Below, piece after piece: positions 42,985 through 52,683 of a DNA stretch of 64,000 nt. Made by a program: the position numbers and the translations under genes. Origin of the DNA: WGMI01 sp041739275. Its GTDB lineage: Bacteria; Bacteroidota; Bacteroidia; Flavobacteriales; Schleiferiaceae. The DNA is taken from positions 1 to 64,000 of the forward strand of contig JBGSOF010000014.1 in the NCBI GenBank assembly GCA_041739275.1. The letters run 5' to 3'. The notes beneath the pieces were generated by a model. That model did no database searches and was not told where the DNA came from. It worked only from the letters and a program-made list of their open reading frames with translations. Every line of letters starts with the position of its first letter. The stretch's first letter is position 1.

Positions 42985-45789
42985 ATGGCAAAAGACACCG
43001 AATATCGACCCGCCCAATTTGAGCGGTATTGGCAGCAGCAGTGGAAAGAACGCGGCAGCTATCGCGTAGTGCCCGATCGGTCGAAGCCTAAATATTACGC
43101 TTTAGATATGTTTCCCTACCCCAGCGGGGCGGGTTTGCACGTCGGGCATCCACTCGGCTATATCGCGTCAGACATTGTCGCGCGCTACAAAAGACATTGT
43201 GGCTATTGCGTTTTACACCCGATGGGGTACGATTCGTTCGGATTGCCCGCAGAGCAGTATGCCATTCAAACAGGGAGACATCCTGCCGAGACCACGGCCG
43301 AGAACATTGCTCGTTATCGCGCTCAGCTCGAAGCCCTCGGTTTTTGTTATGATTGGGATCGAGAAATCCGCACCTCAGATCCTGCGTATTACCGCTGGAC
43401 TCAGTGGATTTTCTTGCAGCTTTTCGACAGTTGGTACGATCTGGAGCAAGACCGCGCCCGCCCGATTTCTGAGTTGGAGACTTTGCTGTCAAAGGGAGGA
43501 AGCGCCGCTGTTCGAGCCTCGGGCAAAGCCTTGCCGAACCTGACAGCAAAAGAGTGGCAGGAACTCGATTCGAGAGCCAAAGAAGAAATATTGCTCGGAT
43601 TGAGACTCGCGTATCGCTCCGAGTCGTTTGTCAACTGGTGCCCCGCCCTCGGAACTGTCTTGGCCAACGACGAAGTCAAAGACGGCTATTCAGAACGAGG
43701 GGGATATCCCGTGGAGCGCAGAAAAATGTTGCAATGGAACCTCCGAATTACAGCCTATGCCGAGCGGCTGCTCAACGATTTGGACGGACTCGATTGGACC
43801 GAAGCGCTCAAAGAAACCCAGCGAAACTGGATTGGCCGATCTACCGGAGCCTCTCTTCGATTCAAAATTGAACAGTCAGAGTCGGAGATCGAGGTTTTCA
43901 CCACGCGGCCCGATACGTTGTTTGGCGTTAGTTTTCTGGTCTTGGCTCCTGAAAACGAGCTTGTCGCGGAGCTGACGCCCCCCGAATTCAAAACAGAAGT
44001 TGAAGCCTATGTCCTCGCCAGCGCGCGCAAGAGCGAGCGAGATCGAATGGCCGATGTTCGTCAAGTGAGCGGGGTGTTTACAGGGGCCTATGCGCTTCAT
44101 CCGTTTACCGGTGAAAAACTCCCGATATGGTTGGCAGATTATGTGTTGGCCGGTTATGGAACGGGCGCGATTATGGCCGTTCCCGCCCACGATTCGCGCG
44201 ACTGGAGTTTTGCGCGTCGCTTTGATTTGCCCATTCGACCTGTGACCGAAGGCGCGCAGGTCGAAGACTCGGCTTTCGAATCGAAAGAAGGAATTTTGAC
44301 GCAGAGCGACTTTTTGAACGGACTTTCTGTTTCAGCGGCCATCGAACACATGAGTCGCGAGCTCGAAGCAAGGGGCTTGGGTCGGCGAATCGTACAGTAC
44401 AAATTGCGCGATGCTGTTTTTGGTCGGCAGCGTTATTGGGGAGAGCCCATTCCGGTTTATTACGACGCCGACGGAATTCCACGCCCTGTTCGGGAAGGGC
44501 ATTTGCCGCTTCAACTCCCCGAAATAGATCTCTACCAACCCACCGAACAAGGCGACCCGCCCCTCGCGCGCGCTCAGGTTTGGCGCTACGATCCCGAACA
44601 AGGCTTGGTGGGAGGCGATTTGGGTTTCCCGCTCGAAACCACCACCATGCCCGGCTGGGCGGGTTCGAGTTGGTATTGGCTGCGCTATATGGATCCGGCC
44701 TCAAACGATCGGTTCGCGTCTCGCGAAGCTGAGGAGTACTGGGGCGAAGTCGATTTGTATATCGGTGGGGCAGAGCACGCAACAGGTCATTTGCTCTACA
44801 GTCGTGTTTGGCCAAAATTCTGTTTCGATCGCGGCTGGGTAGGGCGAAGCGAGCCGTTCAAGAAACTCGTCAACCAAGGGATGATCGCCGGCGTAAGCGC
44901 CCTGATTCATCGTTTGGAATCGGCGGCAGGCGAACCTGTGCGTTATGTTTCGGCCGGCTTGATCAACGGCCGCAAAACACAGCCCATCCACATAGATATT
45001 GGCCTAGTGCAACAGGGCAAGGTCGATTTGGAGGCGCTGCACAGTTGGAGGTCGGAATTTGAACGCGCGGAGTTCGAAGCTGAGGAGCACGGGTTTTTTG
45101 CCTCCGAAGAGGTCGAAAAAATGTCGAAGCGCTGGCACAATGTGGTCAATCCAGACGATGTAATCGAAACCTATGGTGCCGATGTTTTGCGTTTGTTCGA
45201 GATGTTTCTGGGCCCCATCGAACAGCACAAGCCATGGAACACTCAAGGGTTGAGCGGTGTGCAAGGCTTTCTCAAAAAACTCTGGAGGCTGGCCACCCGG
45301 CCCGATCTGCCCGATACATCGTCTGAAGAGGCACTTCGTTCAATTCATCGGTGTATCAAAAAGGTGACGGACGACATCGAATCTTTGAGTTTCAACACCT
45401 CGGTGAGTGCTTTTATGATTTGCGTCAACGAATTGCAAGAAACCGGGGGCTCAGGTCGCGACGCCTTCGAGATTTTGGCTGTTTTGCTTTCGCCTTTTGC
45501 TCCTCATGCCGCTGAAGAACTTTGGAGCTCGATACTCGGATGCGAAGCCAGCGTGCTCGACGGCGAATGGCCTGTGGCGAACCCGCTTTATCTGCAGAAA
45601 AGCGAGGTGGTTTATCCCGTTTCATTTAACGGCAAAACGCGTTTTCAACTCGTGTTGAAACCGGGGATGAAACCCGCCGAGGTTCAAGAGATTGCCTTGA
45701 CCGACGAACGAAGCGCGCGCTACCTCGAGGGCAAGACCCCTAAAAAGGTAATTGTCGTCCCCGACAAGATTGTCAACATCGTATTCTAA
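42985..45789 (+). CDS. leuS: Leucyl-tRNA synthetase
   Basis: Charges tRNA-Leu. From the ATG at 42985 (MAKDTEYRPAQFERYW) the product is 934 aa. The class I signatures are present: HIGH as HVGH (about 52-55, in GAGLHVGHPLGYIASD) and KMSKS as KMSKR (in EEVEKMSKRWHNVVNPDD). The CP1 editing domain shows FTTRPDTLFGVSFLVLAPE and GYGTGAIMAVPAHDSRDW. Two insertions, RPISELETLLSKGGSAAVR and a segment before KMSKR (YVSAGLINGRKTQPIHIDIG), are typical of Bacteroidota LeuS. The frame runs upstream to 42664, but that part is antisense to ftsX. Confidence 0.98.
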   Translation: MAKDTEYRPAQFERYWQQQWKERGSYRVVPDRSKPKYYALDMFPYPSGAGLHVGHPLGYIASDIVARYKRHCGYCVLHPMGYDSFGLPAEQYAIQTGRHPAETTAENIARYRAQLEALGFCYDWDREIRTSDPAYYRWTQWIFLQLFDSWYDLEQDRARPISELETLLSKGGSAAVRASGKALPNLTAKEWQELDSRAKEEILLGLRLAYRSESFVNWCPALGTVLANDEVKDGYSERGGYPVERRKMLQWNLRITAYAERLLNDLDGLDWTEALKETQRNWIGRSTGASLRFKIEQSESEIEVFTTRPDTLFGVSFLVLAPENELVAELTPPEFKTEVEAYVLASARKSERDRMADVRQVSGVFTGAYALHPFTGEKLPIWLADYVLAGYGTGAIMAVPAHDSRDWSFARRFDLPIRPVTEGAQVEDSAFESKEGILTQSDFLNGLSVSAAIEHMSRELEARGLGRRIVQYKLRDAVFGRQRYWGEPIPVYYDADGIPRPVREGHLPLQLPEIDLYQPTEQGDPPLARAQVWRYDPEQGLVGGDLGFPLETTTMPGWAGSSWYWLRYMDPASNDRFASREAEEYWGEVDLYIGGAEHATGHLLYSRVWPKFCFDRGWVGRSEPFKKLVNQGMIAGVSALIHRLESAAGEPVRYVSAGLINGRKTQPIHIDIGLVQQGKVDLEALHSWRSEFERAEFEAEEHGFFASEEVEKMSKRWHNVVNPDDVIETYGADVLRLFEMFLGPIEQHKPWNTQGLSGVQGFLKKLWRLATRPDLPDTSSEEALRSIHRCIKKVTDDIESLSFNTSVSAFMICVNELQETGGSGRDAFEILAVLLSPFAPHAAEELWSSILGCEASVLDGEWPVANPLYLQKSEVVYPVSFNGKTRFQLVLKPGMKPAEVQEIALTDERSARYLEGKTPKKVIVVPDKIVNIVF

Positions 45790-45853
45790 GTGTGTTCCGC
45801 AATTGGGACAGGGCGTGTCGTATCTTTACGACCTAAAGTCACTTGCTTTTTCG

Positions 45854-46099
45854 ATGTTTGGTCTCACGCGTACTCCCTCTATCTCCGGTCAACCGCCCCT
45901 GCTGTGGCATGTGGTGGTCGATCATTTGCGGATTATCGCGAACGTCATGGCCTTGCTGCTCTGGTCGACCATGATTTTTTGGTTGATCATCGAAATCAAG
46001 CAGTATTACAACATCGACTTCTTCCCCGGCTTTGATACCCCTGTCGATAAAACCCAAGACAATTTGTCCCGCTGGGTGCGCGATGCGTTTCAGTGGTAA
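45854..46099 (+). CDS. Small single-TM protein, function unknown
   Basis: From the ATG at 45854 the product is 81 aa, with one or two hydrophobic stretches (VVVDHLRIIANVMALLLWST and MIFWLIIEI) and a soluble tail (NIDFFPGFDTPVDKTQDNL). The frame starts earlier (45752), but that part overlaps leuS. It lies between leuS and DUF3108 on the same strand. No family is recognised. Confidence 0.5.
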   Translation: MFGLTRTPSISGQPPLLWHVVVDHLRIIANVMALLLWSTMIFWLIIEIKQYYNIDFFPGFDTPVDKTQDNLSRWVRDAFQW

Positions 46100-46126
46100 G
46101 ATCACTTCGGCTGTCGACTTAGTTTT

Positions 46127-46981
46127 TTGGCATTTGTTTTGAATAGGGTAACTAAACCCATCGAAAAAGTGCGTACCCCCATCCTTGCCATTTTCTTAGC
46201 CTTCTTCGTTGCGAGCGGATTTCAGTCTGCATCGAATTCTAACGTACCCCCCGGCCAACGAAATTTGAGGCGGATCGATCAGCGATCTTTTAAGGTCGGA
46301 GAATACCTCAAATACCGCATTCACTACGGCATTATCAATGCGGGCATTGCAGAACTCTGGATTCAAAATACCGAAGAACGGCGAGGCCGCAAGGTGTTTC
46401 ACATGGTCGGGAAAGGCCGAAGTGTCGGTATGGCCGAGACCTTTTTCAGAACTCGAGATCGCTATGAAACGTGGATCGATGCCGAAGCCATGGCGCCTTG
46501 GGAGTTCCTACGCGACGTGAACGAAGGGGGCTATCTGATCAATCACCACGTGCTTTTTGATCAGTTTAAAAGCACCGCGGTGCACACCGATCTCAAGAAG
46601 GACACCGTGTTTAAACTTCCCGACTACGCCCAGGATATGCTCTCGAGCTTTTATTATCTCAGAAGCTTGGACGTGAGCAATTTGCAGCCCGGTCAAAGCA
46701 TCCCGGTCCAGATGTTTTTAGATTACCAGATCTACGAGTTTCGCCTCAAGTTTCTCGGGCGCGAAACATTGAAAACCTCTCAGGGAAAGATTCAGTGCAT
46801 GAAGTTTCGACCTACGGTTCAGGCCGGTCGCGTGTTTAAGGAAGAAGAGGGTGTAACTCTTTGGGTGAGCGACGATCAGAGCAAGGTTCCTGTTCGCCTC
46901 CAGGCAGATCTGGCTGTGGGTTCGATCAAAATGGACTTGATTCAGTCGATTGGGCTGGTCTCTGAACTCAAGTTTCGCTGA
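46127..46981 (+). CDS. DUF3108 exported protein
   Basis: The product of up to 284 aa has an N-terminal hydrophobic signal (PILAIFLAFFVASGFQSAS) and the DUF3108 beta-rich fold: FKVGEYLKYRIHYGIINAGI, FHMVGKGRSVGMAETFFRTR, RDRYETWIDAEAM, YFLRS-type core and TLWVSDDQSKVPVRLQADLA. No ATG fits; TTG at 46127 or 46139 is the likely start. The family is periplasmic with unknown function. In flavobacteria it is usually next to tryptophan dioxygenase and an M23 peptidase, as here. Confidence 0.85.
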   Translation: MAFVLNRVTKPIEKVRTPILAIFLAFFVASGFQSASNSNVPPGQRNLRRIDQRSFKVGEYLKYRIHYGIINAGIAELWIQNTEERRGRKVFHMVGKGRSVGMAETFFRTRDRYETWIDAEAMAPWEFLRDVNEGGYLINHHVLFDQFKSTAVHTDLKKDTVFKLPDYAQDMLSSFYYLRSLDVSNLQPGQSIPVQMFLDYQIYEFRLKFLGRETLKTSQGKIQCMKFRPTVQAGRVFKEEEGVTLWVSDDQSKVPVRLQADLAVGSIKMDLIQSIGLVSELKFR

Positions 46982-47064
46982 GCGGCTGTACCTTGCCGAG
47001 CGGCTATCCCGAGGAACCGAACGACTCTGCTTCCACACCGGGTTCAGTCTCCAACACGGTTAAC

Positions 47065-48051
47065 ATGCAAGAGTTGTTCGAGAACCCCGAATTGAGGACT
47101 CGCCTTGAAAGTTTGGCGCTGAAGTACAAAGCATCCGGTCAAGAGCTTATCGATTTTTTAGACGGGCTTCTCTTTGCCGACTACTTGACGTATTGGGATT
47201 ATGTGCATTTAGACACTTTGCTGTCTCTTCAAACACCCCGCACGAGCATTCAAGACGAGACCATTTTTATTGTCTACCATCAAATCACCGAGCTCTACTT
47301 CAAATTGGCACTGCACGAATTTGAACAGATTTCGGCTCAAGAAACGATCGATCCGGTCTGGTTGGTCGAGAGAATTCGGCGAATCAATCGGTATTTCGGG
47401 GCGTTGACCCACAGTTTTGGGGTGATGGAGAAAGGCATGGACCGAGAGCAGTTTCTCAAATTTCGCATGTCTTTAATCCCTGCAAGCGGGTTCCAAAGTG
47501 CTCAATACCGCAAGATTGAAATCGCATCGACCGATTTTGTCGAGCTCATCGACAAGTCGGTTCGCGACCTATGGAGAGGTCGACCGACAGATATAGAAGC
47601 CATGTTTCCGCACATTTATTGGAAGGCGGGGGCAATCGTTGAAGCGACAGGAGAAAAAACGCTTACGCTCAGGCAGTTCGAACTCAAGTACAGCGACGAG
47701 CTCATCCGTTTTGCCGAGGCCATGCGCCACAAGAATCTCTGGCAAAAAGTACAGTGCCTCCCCGTCGATATCCAGACGTCTTCCGGGCTGATTCAGGAGC
47801 TTCGCTTGCTCGATTACCACGTAAACGTAGACTGGCCCCTTCAGCATTACCGCACGGCAGTGGCTTATTTGGCGATGCGCCCCAGCGATCGAAAAGCCAC
47901 AGGGGGCACCAACTGGCAGCAGTATTTGCCGCCGCGTTTTCAGAAGCGCATTTTTTACCCAAGTCTGTGGACCGATCAAGAAAAAATGGATTGGGGCAAG
48001 CGCTGGGTACTCGATGTTTTGGCCGAATCGGGTAAGCACTTAGCCGAATGA
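47065..48051 (+). CDS. kynA: Tryptophan 2,3-dioxygenase
   Basis: Heme enzyme that opens the indole ring of L-tryptophan to N-formylkynurenine, the first step of the kynurenine route. Family motifs are in order: LLFADYLTYWDYVHLDTLLS, FIVYHQITELYFKLALHEFE, LIPASGFQSAQYRKIE, then WPLQHYRTAVAYLAM with the likely proximal heme His, and KATGGTNWQQYLPP. From the ATG at 47065 the product is 328 aa; a TTG at 46993 would add 24 unstructured residues. It overlaps the M23 gene by 4 bp. No other kynurenine-pathway gene is in the window. Confidence 0.93.
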   Translation: MQELFENPELRTRLESLALKYKASGQELIDFLDGLLFADYLTYWDYVHLDTLLSLQTPRTSIQDETIFIVYHQITELYFKLALHEFEQISAQETIDPVWLVERIRRINRYFGALTHSFGVMEKGMDREQFLKFRMSLIPASGFQSAQYRKIEIASTDFVELIDKSVRDLWRGRPTDIEAMFPHIYWKAGAIVEATGEKTLTLRQFELKYSDELIRFAEAMRHKNLWQKVQCLPVDIQTSSGLIQELRLLDYHVNVDWPLQHYRTAVAYLAMRPSDRKATGGTNWQQYLPPRFQKRIFYPSLWTDQEKMDWGKRWVLDVLAESGKHLAE

Positions 48052-49325
48052 GGCCCTTGTTTCCGCGTTTGGCGCTGATTGCGTCGGCTTTGGTATTGTT
48101 GTTTTTCGGCCTTGTCCGCATGGGGGTGCTCGGCGCCCCTCAAGAAGAAGAAGTTGAAGAGATTACGGTTCCCGAGCCCGAGCCGATCTACGAATTCGGC
48201 CTGAGAATTGACACCTTGACCGTCGAGCGCCGCGCAATTCAGAAAGGGGAGTCTTTCGGAACGATGTTGAATTCGGTGGGTTTGCCGGCCGAGCGGATTC
48301 AGACGCTGCTCGAAAAGGCAGACGGCCTGGTCGATTTTCGAAAAGTTCGCGCGGGTCAGACTTTGCATCTCTATCGCGCACCGGCCGATTCTGTGGGTCC
48401 GCGTTTTGCGGTGTATCCCATCGACGAAATCCACTATGTCGTGTTTGATTTTTCGGATTCGCTCTCGGTCTATCGGGGCGAAAAGCCGGTGCGCGTCGTC
48501 AGGCGGGCTGTGGCGGCCACCATCGAAGGCTCGTTTTATGAAACGCTCGAACGCTCGGGGGCACCTCCCGACATCATCGTCAACGCGGCCAATCTATTCG
48601 TTTGGACCATCGACTTCTTTAAAGTGCGCAAGGGCGATGCCTTCAAGCTGATTTTTGAAGATCGCTACGTAGACGATACGGTTCAAATCAAAGGGGGCAA
48701 GGTGATCGCCGCCTCGATTCTCCACCAAGGGCGCGAGGTCTTCGCAATTCGCTTTGAAAAAAATGGAGAATTGGTCGATTATTACGATTTGGAAGGCAAG
48801 ACTTTGAAGCGTTTTTTTCTAAAGGCACCCCTCGATTTCTTCCGAATTTCTTCAAGGTTTAACAAGAATCGATTTCATCCCGTCCTCAAAAGGGTAAAGC
48901 CTCATTTGGGCACCGATTATGCCGCACCCGCGGGTACGCCCATTCTGAGCACGGCCTCCGGGGTGGTTGAAAAGGCGGGATACACAAGTGGGAACGGCAA
49001 TTATGTCAAAGTGAAACACGACGAGGTGTACAGTACGCAATATCTCCACATGAGCCGAATTGCCAAAGGGATGAAACCCGGGCGCAGAGTAGCACAAGGC
49101 GAGGTGATCGGCTATGTGGGGAGCACCGGTTTGGCCACAGGTCCGCATGTTTGCTACCGGTTCTGGAAAAACGGCAAACAAGTCGATCCGCTGGGCGAAA
49201 AGTTGCCACAGGCCAGTTCAATTGAGCCCGCCGATCGCGCGGTCTTTGAACAAATCCGAGACAAGATCAAACTCGAAATGGACAGCCTTTCCATAGAACC
49301 CGAGGCTGTTTTGACAGGCCGTTGA
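48048..49325 (+). CDS. Membrane-anchored M23 (LytM-type) peptidoglycan endopeptidase
   Basis: The 425-aa product has an N-terminal membrane helix (LALIASALVLLFFGLVRMGV), an OapA/LysM-like region (QKGESFGTMLNSVGLPAERI), then the M23 domain. HLGTDYAAPAGTPILSTASG gives His about 286 and Asp about 290, and TQYLHMS gives His about 334. The last motif, normally HxH, reads GPHVCYRFW (His 367, Cys 369), so a zinc-ligand position is Cys. This variant is, as far as I recall, common in Bacteroidota members and may still hold zinc. Probably acts on peptidoglycan in the periplasm. It overlaps the dioxygenase gene by 4 bp. Confidence 0.92.
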   Translation: MRPLFPRLALIASALVLLFFGLVRMGVLGAPQEEEVEEITVPEPEPIYEFGLRIDTLTVERRAIQKGESFGTMLNSVGLPAERIQTLLEKADGLVDFRKVRAGQTLHLYRAPADSVGPRFAVYPIDEIHYVVFDFSDSLSVYRGEKPVRVVRRAVAATIEGSFYETLERSGAPPDIIVNAANLFVWTIDFFKVRKGDAFKLIFEDRYVDDTVQIKGGKVIAASILHQGREVFAIRFEKNGELVDYYDLEGKTLKRFFLKAPLDFFRISSRFNKNRFHPVLKRVKPHLGTDYAAPAGTPILSTASGVVEKAGYTSGNGNYVKVKHDEVYSTQYLHMSRIAKGMKPGRRVAQGEVIGYVGSTGLATGPHVCYRFWKNGKQVDPLGEKLPQASSIEPADRAVFEQIRDKIKLEMDSLSIEPEAVLTGR

Positions 49326-49378
49326 TGCCCGGAGCGAATCGGGCGTGAACCTGGCTGAGCGAGCGGTGTTTTTACGGT

Positions 49379-49618
49379 ATGAAGAATCTCGTAACCGCTG
49401 TTGTTCTCTCCACGGCTTTCTTGATCACCTATGTGGTGAGTGTCCTGGTCGACGGACATCCCGCATGGATTTTGGCCTTGTTTTCTGTGTCTCCCGTTGT
49501 GGTCATCGCATTGGTGATAAAGGTCCTTCGCGACGGAATTCCCTCCATGTACACCTTCGAAGAGCGCTTTTACGACGATGTCGCGCTCGGCCCCTTCGCC
49601 TCAGAACCCGAGGCCTGA
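49379..49618 (+). CDS. Small two-TM protein, function unknown
   Basis: The 79-aa product has two hydrophobic helices (LVTAVVLSTAFLITYVVSVL and ILALFSVSPVVVIALVIKVL) and a short acidic tail (TFEERFYDDVALGPFASEPE). The arrangement is seen in small conserved flavobacterial proteins. Its last 49 bp overlap the 3' end of recJ on the other strand. No function can be assigned. Confidence 0.55.
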   Translation: MKNLVTAVVLSTAFLITYVVSVLVDGHPAWILALFSVSPVVVIALVIKVLRDGIPSMYTFEERFYDDVALGPFASEPEA

Positions 49619-51333
49619 AGAGGTCTACCGTTCTGCGCTCGCTCTGACGATTTCATATCCAAAATCATCAGTTGAACGCTTTTGCGTCCTTGCCACTCGT
49701 TGATGTCGATATGGTACGCAATGTCCACGGCACCTGATTCGAGCAATTCCAGAGCCTCTGCAGCTTTCTTAAAAAAGACACCTTCGATGGGTCTCCCCGG
49801 CTCTCCGGGAAACACCACTTTTAGATGACTGGCATCTGCCCCTATTCGCCGGGCATCGATGTGCGAGAGATTGCGAGAAACAAAAACGGGCTTTGGGTTT
49901 TGAGGACCGTAAGGCGCAAAGCGCTTGATCAAAGAAGCATAACTCCCGTCGACGCGCTCGATCGGCAATTCGAGATCAATGGAAAGTCCGGGAATTCTCT
50001 GCTCGGGCAGAATGCGTTCGGCCACCGCCTGTTCGAATGCCTGCGAAAAGGCTCGGAGCTTGCCTGCTTCGATGGTCATCCCCGCCGCAAAAGCGTGTCC
50101 GCCATATTGGATCAGGTGTTCTGAACACGCCTCGATGGCTTCGTAGAGGTTGAAGCCCTGCACAGAACGGGCACTTCCCGAAAGAACCCCCCCTTCTCCT
50201 GTAAAGACCACGGTAGGTCGGTAGTATTGTTCGACGAGACGAGAAGCGGCAATGCCAATCACCCCTTTTTTCCAATGCGGTGCAAACACCACGCTGCTAT
50301 ATCGGCCTTCGCTGCCCTCGAGTTGTTTCAGTGCTTCAATACGCGTTTGGTCGTCGGCTTCTTTGCGATGGCGGTTGTCGTTTTCGAGCGATATGGCGAG
50401 TTCAGTCGCCTCGGCTTCTGTTTTGGCAGTGAGTAGCTCGACGGCGTAGAGACCGTGCCGCATTCGACCCGCGGCATTAATTCGCGGACCCAGCCGAAAA
50501 ACGACTTCGTCAATTCCGTAAACGCCTCCCCCGGCGGCTTTCATCAGGGCGCTCAATCCGGGTCGCGTCCTTTGGTTGAGCACTTCGAGGCCTCGTGAGG
50601 CAAGCACTCGGTTTTCGCCCGTCATGGGTACAATGTCTGCCGCAATGCTCACGGCGACTAAATCGGTAAGGCGCTCAATTTGACGAGGGTCGCTCGAAAG
50701 CTCGGCCGCCAAGGCTTCGACGAGCTTAAAACCCACCCCACATCCGCTGAGACCTTTATAGGGATATCCGCAATCGGAACGCAGTGGATCGAGAACCGCA
50801 ATCGCTCGGGGCAGCTCGCTTCCGGGCTTGTGGTGATCGCAAATAATAAAGTCAATTCCACAATCTCGGGCTTGTTCAACCCGATCGATGCTCTTGATAC
50901 CGCAGTCGAGCGCGATAATCAGCGCACAGCCCAGCTCGCGGGCCTTTTCTACGCCTTGGGCCGAAATGCCGTAGCCTTCGAAATAGCGATCGGGGATGTA
51001 GGCGTGCAGATGTTCGATTTTATCTGAGAGGAATTCGTACATCATGGCCACCGAAGTCGTGCCATCGACATCGTAGTCTCCGTAGATCATCACCGTTTCG
51101 CCCGCAGAAATGGCCTTGAGAACGCGCGATTTGGCTTCAGCCATTCCGGCCATCAGCAATGGGTCGTGGGTCGACTGATTCAAAGGGGTACAAAAGCGCT
51201 CGGCCTCTTCGTAGCTCGTCAATCCTCTCAAAACAAATAAGGCGGCTGAATACGAATCGATTCCAAGCCTTTTCCCCATGCCTTCAAGCGCTTGCGCATC
51301 GGGGGGAGGTAGAAAATTCCAGACTAGGTTCAT
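49570..51333 (-). CDS. recJ: Single-stranded-DNA exonuclease RecJ
   Basis: A 5'-3' single-strand DNA exonuclease used in recombination and mismatch repair. The 587-aa product has the DHH-family motifs: VMIYGDYDVDGTTSVAMMYE (Asp cluster about 86-90), ALDCGIKS, IICDHHKPG (about 165-171) and, in the DHHA1 domain, YGGHAFAAGMTIEAG. Length is normal. Its 3' end overlaps the small two-TM gene on the plus strand. Confidence 0.97.
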   Translation of the reverse strand: MNLVWNFLPPPDAQALEGMGKRLGIDSYSAALFVLRGLTSYEEAERFCTPLNQSTHDPLLMAGMAEAKSRVLKAISAGETVMIYGDYDVDGTTSVAMMYEFLSDKIEHLHAYIPDRYFEGYGISAQGVEKARELGCALIIALDCGIKSIDRVEQARDCGIDFIICDHHKPGSELPRAIAVLDPLRSDCGYPYKGLSGCGVGFKLVEALAAELSSDPRQIERLTDLVAVSIAADIVPMTGENRVLASRGLEVLNQRTRPGLSALMKAAGGGVYGIDEVVFRLGPRINAAGRMRHGLYAVELLTAKTEAEATELAISLENDNRHRKEADDQTRIEALKQLEGSEGRYSSVVFAPHWKKGVIGIAASRLVEQYYRPTVVFTGEGGVLSGSARSVQGFNLYEAIEACSEHLIQYGGHAFAAGMTIEAGKLRAFSQAFEQAVAERILPEQRIPGLSIDLELPIERVDGSYASLIKRFAPYGPQNPKPVFVSRNLSHIDARRIGADASHLKVVFPGEPGRPIEGVFFKKAAEALELLESGAVDIAYHIDINEWQGRKSVQLMILDMKSSERAQNGRPLQASGSEAKGPSATSS

Positions 51334-51413
51334 GTAGGCAAATTAATACAAAACAATCTGTTGAGCGAACCGGTGTTCAGAAATTCACCCAAACTTGAGG
51401 CACCCGGGTTTGT

Positions 51414-52043
51414 TTAAAATGTGCGCAGTTCTTCGAAGAGCTCGCGGTGTCGGCCGCCTTCGGACAGCGAAAAATGAAGGCTCTTTAATCCGGCCGTTTC
51501 AGCCGCCGCGCGGTTGATGGACAAATCGTCTATGAGCAGACATTGCCCGGGCTCGACATCGAGTCCATGAATGACGTATTCGAAGAGTTCAGATTGCGGC
51601 TTGCGTTTCCCGAGTTCGTACGAATACCAAATGTGCTGAAAATGAGAAGTAAAGCGTTTCCAAAAAAAGAGCGATTGGTTTTTTCGAATGTGCTTGATGT
51701 GTCCTTCGCTGGTGTTGCTCAGCAAGTGCAGACGGTAATTTTTCGCCAGCCCCGAAAGCAAATCTTGAGTGCTGTCGGGTATGTCGAGCAAAAGTGAATT
51801 GAGCGCTTCTTTGACCCGCTTGCGCGACACCCTTTTTGGCAGGTGGATTTTGAGCGCTTCGATGAGTTCAACTTCGGTCAATTGCCCCAGATCGGCTTGT
51901 TCAAGGAGCTTTTTGATTTCGAGCTCATCGTACAAATGAGCGGGCGCCCCCAGCGTTTCAAAGGCATGTCGGCTCAAGGATGGATCGATTCGGATCAAGA
52001 CGTTTCCGAAGTCGAAGATCAAGTGTTTCTCGGGTTTGCTCAC
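51414..52043 (-). CDS. HAD-family hydrolase
   Basis: The 209-aa product shows HAD motif I as LIFDFGNVLIRID (nucleophile Asp about 11), motif II as LLSNTSEGH, motif III Lys in YELGKRKPQSELFEYV and motif IV as LLIDDLSINRAAAE. The second Asp of the DxD motif is replaced by Gly, as is common in the epoxide-hydrolase/phosphatase-like subgroup. Substrate unknown; probably a small phosphorylated metabolite. It lies 80 bp upstream of recJ on the same strand. Confidence 0.9.
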   Translation of the reverse strand: MSKPEKHLIFDFGNVLIRIDPSLSRHAFETLGAPAHLYDELEIKKLLEQADLGQLTEVELIEALKIHLPKRVSRKRVKEALNSLLLDIPDSTQDLLSGLAKNYRLHLLSNTSEGHIKHIRKNQSLFFWKRFTSHFQHIWYSYELGKRKPQSELFEYVIHGLDVEPGQCLLIDDLSINRAAAETAGLKSLHFSLSEGGRHRELFEELRTF

Positions 52044-52137
52044 GGTGCCTCGAATTTAGGGCGAAGCAATGGCTTCTTATGTCTTATTTAAATCGGGGCA
52101 CGGGCTTTGCTACCTTGTGGTGAAACAGTTCAACATT

Positions 52138-52650
52138 ATGAAACATCTATTTGCGCTAGCACCAATGGCCTTGGCCGGCTTGATTCTTTCGTCTTGCGAA
52201 TGCAGCGAGGGCCCCGCGGGTTCCAATGGAAATGCAAACGTGCGCCGAGTCGACATCACCGTGAATTCCGGAGACTGGAGCGAACAAGGTTCAGCGGGTC
52301 AATCAGACCACGCTTGGGTTGCAGTGGTGACGAACATCGAAGCGCTTACCGAGTCGATTGCCAACAATGGATTTGTGATGGTCTACAAGCAAGACAATTT
52401 CTTGGGCGAAACGGTCTACACTCCGCTGCCTTATGTCGAGAATTTCAGCGCCAACCAGCGGATATGGGAATTCCAATACGCTCCCGGCGACATTGGATTT
52501 TCAGTAAAAGACACGGACCTCAACACTCCTGAACCTACGTCTTCGATTACCTATAAAGTGGTTCTTATCGAGGGCAGTGCGCTCAAGACCGACGCATTGG
52601 CTCAGATGAGCTACGTCGACGCCATGGCCTATCTCGGTCTTCAACCATAA
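52138..52650 (+). CDS. Lipoprotein of unknown function
   Basis: From the ATG at 52138 the 170-aa product has a clear lipobox (LAPMALAGLILSSCECSEG) and then a collagen-like GPAGSNGNANV. The rest is a beta-rich domain (VRRVDITVNSGDWSEQGS, NNGFVMVYKQDNFLGE, SSITYKVVLIEGSAL). Lipoproteins with this layout (lipobox, GPAGxxG, beta domain) are common in Bacteroidota, but their role is unknown. It lies immediately upstream of a tRNA gene. Confidence 0.75.
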   Translation: MKHLFALAPMALAGLILSSCECSEGPAGSNGNANVRRVDITVNSGDWSEQGSAGQSDHAWVAVVTNIEALTESIANNGFVMVYKQDNFLGETVYTPLPYVENFSANQRIWEFQYAPGDIGFSVKDTDLNTPEPTSSITYKVVLIEGSALKTDALAQMSYVDAMAYLGLQP

Positions 52651-52683
52651 GTCGTTTGAGCTATCTTTGAGGTCCATTTTTCG

